64,000 nucleotides of DNA from Sphaerulina vaccinii (lineage: Eukaryota; Ascomycota; Dothideomycetes; Mycosphaerellales; Mycosphaerellaceae). The translations under genes were made by a program, and so were the position numbers. Positions 10,715 to 20,033 of this stretch are shown here, piece after piece. The notes beneath the pieces are model-generated. The model ran no database searches. It had not been told where the DNA came from and saw only the letters and a program-made list of their open reading frames with translations. The stretch's first letter is position 1. Every line of letters starts with the position of its first letter. Location of the stretch: assembly GCA_022570795.1 (NCBI GenBank), contig JAKUDP010000016.1, positions 1,116,001 through 1,180,000 of the forward strand. Reading direction: 5' to 3'.

Positions 10715-12410
10715 TCAATTCCACCAGAACGAGACTGAGAAGCTTGCAGTAACACTTTCCACGTAGTGCCACCACCCTAGTGGTATGTACAAGCACTCTC
10801 CGGGACCCAGGATCGCCTCCTGCCACTCCGCCTTGCCGAACTCGGGATACTTCTGGATTTGTTCTCTGACCTTTGCATCGTCGTCCACCTCATGAGGTTT
10901 CAAGTGAGGTCTCAGGTGAGCCAGGTCAACCTTTGAAGTGTTGTTCATATCGATGCCCGCCGAGTCGAAGCCAGAAGGGTACATGAACTTCGTGTACTTT
11001 GGATCGTAGAGACGAACGTACTTGTAACCAACGACCTGACACAAGATGTTGTGATACGGATCTGTGTGTAATGGAGTCTTCGTTCCAGCTGGACCGAGCC
11101 AAGCGTTGAGGAGAGGTTCGTCGAGTTGCTTGATTTTGCTGAGGCCTGCAGTCTCTGCGGCCGCTCCAGTCGCTTCAGGTGGTATCGTGTAACAGTAATC
11201 TGGGATGCTGATGTCGCTCCTGAGGCTGGGCACTTGCTCGAAAAGGTTGTGCTGCGCGAGATAGCCAATGCTGCCTGGCTTGTCAGGTACCAGGTATCTT
11301 TCAACGAATTCAGCGAAGTTCATGATCTTCTGGGACCAGTCATCCTCATTGTAGCTGCTGCCAATCTCGACGGGGACGATTCTGTTACCACCTAATGTCC
11401 TGTATTTGAGGTAGTTGACATCGCTCCATAATTTTCGTGCTGGCCAGCGCTCGAATGTGCCTGGCATGATCACAGGACCACTCGATGTTCCGAGATGCAG
11501 CTGAAACTCCTCGAAGTCCCAGCCTTTGGGCGTGCGCAAGATGTGTTGATCCGTGTCAAGAGGAATAGGTCGAGGGGCATGGAGTTCGCGAGGAGTGAGG
11601 TTTGCGTTCTCCCATTCTGGCGCGACGAAGACCTCCAACTGCTTCAGGATCTAAGAGTTATCGGTTAGCAAGTGTCTCTGAATTGTGGACCTGTCTCCAG
11701 CGATGTCTGTGTTTGAGCTCAGCACCGCAGTGAATGCGAGCTCGCGGAGACACTGTCGACAGAGGAGGCCTTCTGAACTAATACACTTACGTCGTCGATT
11801 AGGCCTTTCCGACCTGGTGCGCCTGAGATGATCACTGCCCTATCCATGACTTTACAGAACTCCTCCAGCCAATCGTTAATGCTGGGAATGCCCAGCTCCA
11901 GCTTCTGACGCTTCGCAGGATTGATAGCCGGCAGGGCTGTTGGCAGAGACTAAAAGTAGAAGGGGTCAGCAAGTATCTCTGAAAGCGCAAGCAGCATTCT
12001 CGGTAACTGTTCTCGAGCTCAGCGCCTGAGTGAGTACGAGCTTGGTGAGACACCGAAGAGAAGGCATGCCTTCTGCCTACTGATTTGCTTACAGGTTGTT
12101 TCAGCTGAGCAATTCGCTCGCTCATTAGCTTGGCAGCGATATGCAGACTGGCATCTTCGTACAGTCGACGCCATTGCGTCGGTACGTTCTCGTATGGGTA
12201 GGCGTGTAAGCGTTCCTTGGCTTGCTCGAGAACATCTTCAGGACGAGCTGCTATGATGGAGAGCAGGCTGAGCCCGCAAAGATGTATACATTCATTCGGA
12301 ACGGCATTGTCGAGCCGCTCAAGAATGTGTCTTCTGAGGCCTTCGAGAAGCTCGATGCCGTTGTCTCCGCTGTCGGCGCCGTGTTCTTGTGCTTCATCTG
12401 ACGTGGCCAT
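10715..12410 (-). CDS. JmjC-domain oxygenase, KDM8/JMJD5-like
   Basis: Three exons: 12410-12093, 11949-11791 and 11650-10715, all joined in phase 0, 470 residues. The C-terminal half is a JmjC cupin, a 2-oxoglutarate/Fe(II)-dependent oxygenase. The metal triad is present as H354-x-D356 (within PLHTDPYHN) and H454 (within GWWHYVES), the arrangement found in JMJD5/KDM8. The N-terminal ~110 residues are helical and also resemble that subfamily. JMJD5 relatives act as protein hydroxylases or demethylase-like regulators in nucleus and cytosol; the substrate here is unknown. The two introns (140 and 143 nt) are unusually long for this window and are homologous to each other and to a third intron at 52 kb (see repeat entries). 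Confidence 0.88.
11651..11790 (-). repeat. Introner-like intron, copy 2 (JmjC gene intron 2)
   Basis: This 140-nt intron has a GTAAGT donor, CTAAC branch point and TTAG acceptor. Read on the minus strand it aligns along its whole length with the intron at 11950-12092. Shared blocks in order are AGAAGGC, GTGTCTC, AGCTCG, GCTGAGCTC and TTCAGAGA followed by ACTTGCT. Unrelated fungal introns normally share only splice signals. Confidence 0.8.
11950..12092 (-). repeat. Introner-like intron, copy 1 (JmjC gene intron 1)
   Basis: This 143-nt intron has a GTAAGC donor, CTGAC branch point and TTAG acceptor. It is homologous to copies at 11651-11790 (same gene) and 52024-52168 (unrelated gene). With the latter it shares the start GTAAGCA, AGTAGGC, TGTCTCAC, GCTCG and TTCAGA. 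Confidence 0.8.
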
Positions 12411-12861
12411 GCGCTATTTGACTCGCAAAGGCTTGTTGAATTTTGCGTGCAATAAATGTCGAAGGTATTGTTTGTTTGATGGAAGAAGTGAGAAGTGAAG
12501 TTTGGTAGATGAGCTCGGAAAAGTGGAGGAGTTCTTCCGAGCCTTGGCGAATGTGAGCGAGTGAGTGAATTGAACAAATGAAGTGAGATAGTATTGTTGC
12601 AGGTATACAGAATTCATTGCTGTATCTAACCAACGTCTCTGATATGCTGTGATCTCCTGACAACACCCTCCTCTGAGTCCCAAGTGGTGTGGTCACCAGC
12701 CCCATTGCAGAGATGAATGCTATATCTAGCAAACGTCTCCGCCTTGCGATTCTGTTGACAGTAGCTTGTCTGGAACCTGAGTAGAGTGGTGGAAAGCCAG
12801 TCTACAGAGATTGAAGGATGCCTACGCTAGGAGAGTCGTGGGCAAGTCCTCATGAAAGTCT
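12411..12861. other. Intergenic spacer upstream of JmjC gene
   Basis: About 450 bp holding the JmjC promoter and the 3' end of the beta-glucosidase gene. No additional gene seen. The sequence around the JmjC start (12391-12424) recurs at 20559-20592 with three transition differences. Confidence 0.55.
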
Positions 12862-15444
12862 TCAGAAAGACAACGAGCCTTCCAGCAAAGGTGTTCGAGA
12901 AGAAGACCCAACGAAGAATGGATATGCGCTCTGCTGCAGTTGCCACTGCTGATGGACCACGTTCCAGACAGACAAGTCCTTTCTCGCGATCTTGAAGCTG
13001 GCGTGCTTCGATTGTTTGGGTTCGAGGTAAACGCTGTCAAAGCCTCTCAGCTGCCACTTCGGGGCAGTTGGAATGGAAGCATATAGTTGCGGCACCTCGG
13101 TCGCAGCAACATCTCCAGTATTGGTGATGTCGACAGTGACGTGGAAGAGCGTCTCCCAGATCTCAGGATGACCACCTTGGGAGATCGTAGCGTTCGCAGT
13201 GGGCCATTCGTGCGTGTTATTGCTGACAGGAGTGATGACGAGTGACGAGTATTCGAAGGTGCTGGAACTTCGTTAGTATGCAACATATCGCGATAATGTC
13301 ATGTCCCATCGTCTCTATCATATGACAGATACGAATTGACACATACCTGTAGCTAAGGCCAAAGCCGAACTCGAATCGAGGTGTTACGTTCTTCTGATCG
13401 AAGTGTCGGTAATCAATGTAGAGACCTGCGATCCGTTAGAACACGAGCTATGGACATGCCGCAATGTCTCGTTGTATGTGTGAACTCACCTTCAGTAAAG
13501 TTATCCTGCGGAAATGGACCAGATCCGATAGTCGTGTTGAGCAGACTGCCGTAGTCGCTCTCATTCTTGGCGACAGTGAAAGGCAAGCGTCCCGAAGGTC
13601 CAGCATCGCCGTACAGTACGTCGACAATGGAGTTGCCCGATTCCTCGCCAGGCAGCAAACCGTAGATGACTGCTGTGACATTCTCATTATCAATCCATTC
13701 GTCTACGACCCGAATACCAGCAGTGTGCATAACCACAATAGTGTTCGTGCAGTTCGCGGCCACGTTCTTGACCAGATTGTCGGAGAACTCATCTGTCAGA
13801 CGAGTTCTGTCGAAGGACTCAGATGAGTAGGCATTGATGAAGACCAGACAAGCATCTGCGTTGGCATATATCGTAGGGTCCTCGCTAGCGAAGTCCCATC
13901 GAACCATGCCTTTGTCCGCTCTGACACGACTTTGAATAGCTTCGAAAGGTGAGACCAAGTATGGTGGCGTGTTAGAGCCACTGCCACCTGCTGTGACGAG
14001 GGTTCCGTTGAATGTCTCCCAGCCAAAGTTGACATCGTAGCCGCCACCATAGCGTGCGGGTGTTGTCCATGGAGCGTCTGGTGTCTTGGCATCGTAACCG
14101 TAGATGTTCAAGTACCTTGGCTTCTTCAGTGGCAGAGCATGGTCGACGTTCTTGACAAGAACAGCTCCAGCGGCACCAATCTTGCGGATGAGCGTGCCAT
14201 GATCACCACGAACGTCGATGATAGGATGCTGCTGGTTGTATGCGTAGACGCCAACATCAGGATATCCAACGTCCTGACCCAGGTGATACCATGCAGCCAG
14301 AATGCGCGTTACCATATCGTTCAGCCGCGTCTCGGTGACAGAGCCATTGTTCACTGCTTGAGTCAGATTGTCACCCCAGTATCCTCCGTCCGGCATAACC
14401 AGATCGAGTCCGGCATTCGCACTTGCAACACCTGAGTGTTGAGCATCCCAATCAGATACGATAAATCCTTGAAAGTTGAGCTCGCCCTTGAGGATGCCGT
14501 TCAGCAGCTTCGAATTCTGGCAGCCGTAAGAGTTGTTGGTTCGCTGGTACTATAGCAATGGTTAGCAAGCTGCAGACGAATGTTGCTGTCGAGCATACCG
14601 AACACATTGCCGATGCAGCACCCGCTTTGACGGCATCCATGAATGGGAACGCGTATAACTCGTGAATGGTACGATCATCTGCATTGCTGGAGATCGACTC
14701 GCCCATGCTGCCTGGCAATCTTCGCCATTCCTGTTCGTTGAGCAGCCAGTGCTTCATTGTGGCGATGACTCCATTGGACTGTAGCCCAGTGGTCACCTCT
14801 CGCATGCCCACTGATGACAAGAATGGATCAGCGCCGAAGCCTTCCTATGTTCATAGGTCAGATAAGGTCCTGCGTGTTTGCAGAGCATCCTTACCCAATT
14901 GCGACCTCCCCTCGCAACGCGGCCTAGTGGTCCTCCAACAGGCAGGAGCGCAGAATGTATGCCTTTGCCGCGATACTCTTCTCCAAGTGCCCTGCCGTAT
15001 TCGTACATGAGCTGCTTGTCAAAAGTTGCGCCAACTGTAATCTGAGCAGGGAAGCTCGACACGAACTCCTGCCCTCTGATGCCATCAGGTGCGTCTGCGA
15101 AGCACAATGCTGGTATGCCGAGTCTTGTGATGTTGGGTGTGTTACCAACGCACAGGCCTGTGTGTCCTCTTGTCATATTGACCTTCTCTTTCAATGTGAG
15201 CTGATCCACGATCGAGCGTGCTTTTATGTAGGCGGCCTGCCATGACGAGTCTGTTCCTCCATTGCCTTCAGCTGTGTGCTGTCAGTCAAGCCTTTGTCGT
15301 ATTACTGTCTCCAGACTCACGCGATGGGTAGACGGGCGGACTGAGTCCATACAGTGGCACCTCGGAGACATTAGTGTAGCTGGTGGACCGAGCAGTAGAG
15401 GCATATGAGAGCAGAGCTCCTGCGTTCAGAATGAAAGTTCTCAT
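12862..15444 (-). CDS. Secreted beta-glucosidase, glycoside hydrolase family 3
   Basis: Six exons: 15444-15321, 15271-14895, 14844-14599, 14549-13490, 13425-13347 and 13261-12862. Introns are 49, 50, 49, 64 and 85 nt, all GT-AG, and the product is 761 residues. A hydrophobic N-terminus (about residues 1-18) is a probable secretion signal. The GH3 N-domain carries the nucleophile in the signature FIVSDWDA (D282), preceded by the KIARSIVDQL-like opening and GGRNWEGFGADPFL, all typical of fungal cellobiose-cleaving enzymes. The second domain and a C-terminal fibronectin-III-like domain complete the usual three-domain form, and the length is normal. It releases glucose from cellobiose and related glucosides outside the cell. 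A sugar transporter lies 3 kb away. An in-frame GTG further upstream is not needed as a start. Confidence 0.92.
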
Positions 15445-16093
15445 ACTTGCCGTGATCCAGCTCGCTGAAGCTCCAACAAGCACAGCGGAGACCTACCGTA
15501 TATCTACTTTTGCTCGCGGACGGATGCACTGACGGAAGGCATTGGAAAATTGACGGCGCGACTGCTCGCCTATCCCCTCCGTCGGCCAATGCTACCAGAT
15601 GCTGCAGCTTGGTACCTTGCATCTACGCGCGTGACGAGAACACCGACATGTTGCCGCGATAGTGTATGGCATTCGAGCGGCCGCGAAGGTGGAGAGGAGG
15701 AGTAGTTTGTGGACTAGTCGGGCGTCCTCGTGATGTAGCTAAGCGGCTTCGGCCAAGCAGTAGCCGATGCACGATACATTACTGAGGTGGGCATTTCGGT
15801 AGGCGCATGTATGATGTATGATGTATGATCGCGGCATTGAAGTGTGTGGGTGTTGTGTGATGGGAGAAGATGGGTTGGAGGTCTGGAGGTTTGAGTTCAC
15901 TTTCGAGCGCCAAGACTTTCACAGGCAAAAATTTCAACCGTGCAACACTCTATCAATATGCTACGTATCGTTGTCAAACTTGGTATTGGGAGTGGTGTGA
16001 TGAGCTTTTATGGGCCCCAGAAAGCTAGACTGTCAAAAGTGCAGGACTGGAGTGCAAAAGTGAGATATGACTCCAAGAATGCAAAAGGATATA
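15445..16093. other. Gene-free stretch upstream of beta-glucosidase
   Basis: About 650 bp that should include the beta-glucosidase promoter. Nothing coding seen. A 7-bp unit (atgtatg) is repeated three times at 15807-15827. The end nearest the tRNA has, on the minus strand, a run of four T just 9 nt past the tRNA 3' end (around 16083-16086), a possible weak Pol III terminator. Confidence 0.5.
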
Positions 16094-16109
16094 TTCCGAA
16101 ACGGGGAAT

Positions 16110-16167
16110 CTGATACATGGTTAGCGAGCTGTTCAACGGCATCATGTGGAGGTTGTTTTATGCTTAC
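16110..16167 (-). other. Spliceosomal-like intron inside the tRNA T loop
   Basis: 58 nt, starts GTAAGC, has a perfect GCTAAC branch point ending 10 nt before the TCAG acceptor. It sits between TTCA and ATT of the T loop and splits the Pol III B box. Size and signals match the introns of neighbouring protein genes. Confidence 0.8.
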
Positions 16168-16186
16168 TGAACCCCGGCCTCCTCGG

Positions 16187-16207
16187 CGCTATGATCTGTA
16201 CAGATAC
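16187..16207 (-). other. Canonical-position tRNA intron
   Basis: 21 nt immediately 3' of the base after the anticodon (37/38), the position cut by the eukaryotic tRNA splicing endonuclease. It contains the palindrome ATCTGTACAGAT. It could also be bounded as a 19-nt GT...AG segment, but that is too short for the spliceosome and would enlarge the anticodon loop. Confidence 0.7.
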
Positions 16208-16218
16208 TGAGAGCGAGA

Positions 16219-16275
16219 CTGAGTAATGTATCAGTCGTGCCCTGTAATACGTGGGTGATGTAGTTCTTCACTTAC
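16219..16275 (-). other. Spliceosomal-like intron at tRNA position 26/27
   Basis: 57 nt, starts GTAAGT, contains ACTGATA as a branch-point match and ends CTCAG. It lies exactly between the D-arm/position 26 and the 5' strand of the anticodon stem. Confidence 0.78.
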
Positions 16276-16301
16276 AATCCTAGCCACTAGACCATTTCGG
16301 A

Positions 16302-17271
16302 TGTGCTTGATGGAAACCTCTGATCACAGCCGCAATATGATACTTTAAAATTAGTCGTGCGAGCTGCAGCGGTCTGGAGGATCTTGCCAAAAGCTATTCT
16401 GGCCCTTTCCGGGCATATTTTGCGGGTCCAATCGAATCATAATACAGCCCACGCACCTTGAGAGCATCCTGGAGCTGACTAAAGCTCAAGGAGTAGGCTT
16501 CGCCGGTGCCATGGTCGAATGTGGAATGTGCTGATCTCTGCCAAGGCAAAGTCGATGACACCACATGGCAGCGTATACAGATCGATAAGAGGGTTAAGCC
16601 TGAATTGGACAGTCGATACTACTGTTGACAGCACCGACGTAGTACAAGAAGCGCATCGTTGACATATAAGATCTTATTACATATGCATAGATCTCTGAGC
16701 TGGAACGAACAGTCCTATGCCAGTGAGGGAAGTGATGTGGAACGACAGTCGCAGATCCAGCCTAGACCATATACCCAATCTAGTATTGACGACGTGGTAG
16801 CAGGAAGGCCAAGGTAGCCCTAGCTCCTCCTCGCACTATACTTCCGAGTTTGTATCCAGGCCAGATGCCATGGGACTAACAGGACGATAGCACTATGCAG
16901 TTGGAACCTCATCCTGTCTACGACTGTTGGGTCTGCATGACCCATGCTCGCTCACAGATTTCTGGCTAGCACGTGGAGGCGATGTATGTATCTGTCTTCT
17001 CGGATTACTGACAGTCCTCTAGCGACCATGCTTCTGCGACAGCAAGCGGCGGTTGGAGGCGATGTCGTTGCGGAAGTCTGAGGTGGAGAACATTAGTCTA
17101 GGGAGTCCAGCTTGCATATAAGTGAGCAATGCCCAGCTGAACTCAGGCTTGTTTCACCAACTCGCTTTCATTCCAAACCTCCACAAGTCAGCGACTTGGA
17201 CACACACTTCATATCTTCGACACATACTTCATTGACAAGCATTGACAAGCATAGACAAGAGCCTTCACAAG
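16302..17271. other. Gene-free stretch between tRNA-Glu and first secreted protein
   Basis: About 970 bp with only very short open frames. No gene or repeat recognised. The last part should be the promoter and leader of the small gene at 17272; its leader repeats the words attgacaagc twice around 17231-17250. Confidence 0.55.
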
Positions 17272-17501
17272 ATGAACTTCTTGGCATGCATCTCACTTCT
17301 TGCTGCAGTGGCTCTTGCATTTCCAAACCCCATTCCAGAAGGCTTCGCGGAGCCAGTCCCTGTCTATTGCCCATGTGGGGTGAGTCGATCCAGCTTGTCA
17401 ATCATGGTTGGTACGCCACGTATCTAACACAATGGTTGTAGAGTAGCCCTTGTTTTGATTGCTGTGGTTGGGTTAATGGTCAGCGCAAGTGCCCACCGTG
17501 A
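17272..17501 (+). CDS. Small secreted cysteine-rich protein (candidate effector)
   Basis: Two exons, 17272-17379 and 17442-17501. The 62-nt intron has a GTGAGT donor, TCTAACA branch point and GTAG acceptor, giving 55 residues. The first ~18 residues are a clear signal peptide (MNFLACISLLAAVALAFP). The predicted mature peptide of under 40 residues carries six cysteines packed in its last ~22 positions (C-x-C...C-x2-CC...C), enough for three disulfides. No known family is recognised. Such peptides in plant-associated dothideomycetes are often effectors or antimicrobial peptides; that is inference. It is too short for routine gene callers. It shares orientation with a second small secreted candidate about 180 bp downstream. 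Confidence 0.65.
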
Positions 17502-17683
17502 TGAGGTGGGCTACCAATGGACATGGGCGGAACTCTCAGATGGAAAGCTCGCAAGACTGGATGGCGACAAGGCTGGTGGCTCAAAGATGAGGGATTGGAG
17601 TGCTTTGGTAGTGGCATAGTTCAAAGCGAGTAGCGTAGTGGCAATGGCCAATAGCTTTCGCTTCTTTGACTTCTGCTTGAGAA

Positions 17684-17973
17684 ATGCCGTACGTGAGTGA
17701 CACTTTGCAAAGATTTCCAGAGTCCTGTCTGAGGACAAGGCCGGCATAGAGTCGGAATCGCGTGAATTGCAGCTGTCCCTTAAGGCAAAATGTCTCCTAC
17801 TCGCAGTTACGGCCTGGTTCGCTTTTTGCACCTCACCGCTAGTCAAGGCGCGGGAATGCGTAGCTGAGGTCTGTTCGCGATCTGCTTTTGACATCAGGGA
17901 CCACTTATACAGCAAGCGGAGATGTGGTGATCCTCAATGGTGTACTTATGGGTACTGTAGCGGAGTGGAGTAG
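17684..17973 (+). CDS. Possible second small secreted cysteine protein
   Basis: Proposed exons 17684-17692 (only three codons) and 17773-17973, with an 80-nt GTGAGT...TGCAG intron; product 69 residues. The exon-2 frame has no usable ATG of its own, so the mini-exon is needed; it joins in phase 0. The product has a hydrophobic leader (LLLAVTAWFAFC) ending about residue 29, and about 40 mature residues with five cysteines. An overlapping open frame on the minus strand (17894-17511, 127 codons) is the alternative reading. Unknown family. The tiny first exon and the lack of a perfect branch point keep confidence low. Confidence 0.35.
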
Positions 17974-18318
17974 GGCGGCGGTGGATTGGTAACAGGTCAT
18001 CGCGTGCCGTCAATGTCGTATCGGCGAATCACACGACAAGACCTCCAATGCTACCTCACGCCGTAGGTCAGCTGGATAAGCTCAAATTAATGTATGTTGA
18101 TGGATGTGAGGTGGCAGACGAGATCCGAAAATGGGAGGGGCCTTGGCTGTTTCCACCAAACAGAACAAGGCTTCGTGACCGGCACTTCGACGACATCATT
18201 GGCCTATTCAATACCAACCCACAGCTACCATAGCTGTATGCGGTATTCAAGGATCCGCAGCCGCGCTGATAGGCGACGCTATCGTGCCCGATAGCGATAC
18301 AGTACATGACTGCCGACC
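17974..18318. other. Short intergenic spacer before the sugar transporter
   Basis: About 345 bp, presumably promoter of the transporter. No gene seen. A segment near 18062-18085 resembles the 5' half of a tRNA but no matching 3' half follows. Confidence 0.5.
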
Positions 18319-20033
18319 ATGGCCTCTTCAGGCCGCCACCCACATACCTCCTCCCGAGCTGTTCATGAGTCCGACGAAACACAACCTCTACTGGTACAGC
18401 GCAACAACATGGCGAGCCCCAAGACCAGCGCAGACGGAGAAATCATCAAAGGCGATATCGTGATAGGTGCTGTCGGCGGCGATGAAGCTCGTATCGGTGT
18501 CGAGAATGAACACAATCTTACGTTCACGGAAGCACTGAAAGCGTATCCTGCTGCTGTAGGATGGTCAATCTTCTTCTCTCTAGGAATCATCATGACCGCT
18601 TTCGATCCGCAGCTGCTAGGAAATCTGTATGCTACTCCGGCTTTCCAGAAAGACTTTGGGTATCTATTTGAAGGCGAGTATATCGTCTCTGCGCCTTGGC
18701 AGACTGGTCTATCAATGGGTAATCCTATTGGACAAGTCGTTGGTGCACTGTTCGCTGCGTATCCTATGGAATGGTAAGATGATCGAGGACTCAATTTCAA
18801 GATATCTGCTTACGTTCATGCGATCACTCTAGGTATGGCAGGAAGAAAACGTTTGGAGCCTGCGTGATACTCACTGCAGGATTCATCTTCATCCAATTCT
18901 TCGCTCGATCACTCCCAGTCCTGCTCGTAGGAGAACTGCTAGGCGGACTCGTCCTCGGAACCTATGCTACGATCGCACCAGCCTACGCCTCAGAAGTCTG
19001 TCCAATGGCACTCAGAGGTATTCTGACAAGCTACATCAACCTCTGTTTCGTAATGGGCCAACTGATAGCCAACGGAGTCATTGCTGGGACCAGTAAGCTC
19101 GACACACACTGGGCATATTCCGCACCTTTCGCTGCTCAATGGGTCTGGCCTCTGGTTATTTTGATAGGCTGGCCATTCGCACCAGAATCTCCATGGTGGC
19201 TGGTGAGAAAGGACAGGATCGCAGATGCTGAAGCTTCCTTGAAACGCCTAGCCAGTCCTTCTGTCGATGTGAAGCCTACACTTGCTATGATCATCGAGAC
19301 TGATCGGCTGGAGCAAGAGTTGGAAGCTGGTAGCACTTACAGAGATTGCTTCACGAAGATCAATCTGCGCAGGACAGAGGTCGCGATCGGAGTCTACAGC
19401 ATCCAGGTCATCTCGGGCGTATATCTGGTTGGGTACGCGACATACTTCTTCACGCTAGCCGGACTACAAACAAGCGACGCCTTCAGCATGAGTTGCGGCT
19501 ACCTCGCTCTCGGCTTTGTAGGCACAGTATTCTCATGGTTCTTGATCCTACGCTATGGCAGACGACAGATCTACAACTATGGACTTGCCGGACTGGTAGT
19601 TCTGATGTTTGTCATCGGCATAATGGACTGCACTCCAGGTTACTCCGACAAGAAGGGCGTGATCTGGGCACAATCGACTCTCATGCTGATCTGGAACTTC
19701 TGCTACGACGCTTCTATTGGTCCGCTCTGTTTCGTCATCCTTTGCGAAGTATCGGCGACGAAAGTACGAGGCAAGACGATCGCTCTTTCCACTGCTGTGC
19801 AAGCACTCTTGGGCATTGTCATGACAGTTGCCAATCCATATATGCTCAATGCCGATCAAGCCAACATGCGAGGCAAGATCGGGTTCTTCTATGGCGGATT
19901 GTCAGCCTTCGCGCTTGTATGGGCGTATTTCAGAATACCAGAGACGAAAGGCAGGACGTATGAGGAGCTGGATATCATGTTTTCGCGAGATGTACCAACC
20001 AGGCAGTTCAAGAATTATCGTCTGGAGGAATGA
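18319..20033 (+). CDS. MFS sugar transporter, maltose/alpha-glucoside permease type
   Basis: Exons 18319-18773 and 18833-20033 (59-nt GTAAGA...CTAG intron) give 551 residues. The sugar-porter signatures are present: WYGRKK after the second helix, PESPWWLVRK at the end of helix 6, and PETKGRTYEELD after helix 12. The long N-terminal cytosolic tail and the opening of helix 1 (FFSLGIIMTAFDPQLLGNLY) are those of the fungal MAL group (H+ symport of maltose and related alpha-glucosides). True substrate is not determinable. It is the likely uptake partner of extracellular glycosidases, and a GH3 enzyme lies within 3 kb. The last ~37 nt of its intron resemble the 3' end of the introner-like introns listed elsewhere, which may be chance. 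Confidence 0.9.

Larger units (their letters stand above)
16094..16301 (-). tRNA. tRNA-Glu(CTC) gene in four pieces, with three insertions
   Basis: Read on the minus strand, four segments (16301-16276, 16218-16208, 16186-16168 and 16109-16094) join to a 72-nt tRNA. The acceptor stem TCCGAAA/TTTCGGA pairs at all seven positions and the T stem CGGGG/CCCCG at all five. The anticodon stem TCTCG/CGAGG pairs with one G-U. The T loop becomes TTCAATT and the anticodon loop CTCTCAC, with anticodon CTC. The 5' half (TGGTCTAGTGGCTAGGAT) is the usual fungal tRNA-Glu D arm with an intact A box. The insertions are 16275-16219 (57 nt, after position 26), 16207-16187 (21 nt, at the canonical 37/38 intron site) and 16167-16110 (58 nt, inside the T loop). 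The last one interrupts the B box. Insertions one and three carry spliceosomal signals. The cloverleaf is directly visible in the sequence; that the gene is transcribed and processed is inference. Confidence 0.88.

Noticed and set aside
16187..16207. Calling the middle tRNA insertion a 19-nt spliceosomal intron
   Set aside because: Too short for the spliceosome, and excision as GT...AG would leave a nine-base anticodon loop; the 21-nt canonical tRNA intron gives a standard seven-base loop.
17511..17894. Minus-strand open frame opposite the second small secreted candidate
   Set aside because: No signal peptide, family or composition supporting it; kept only as an alternative to the plus-strand gene.
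18062..18085. Possible second tRNA 5' half (gccgtaggtcagctgg)
   Set aside because: It resembles a D arm, but no complementary acceptor strand or T arm occurs downstream, even allowing for inserted introns.
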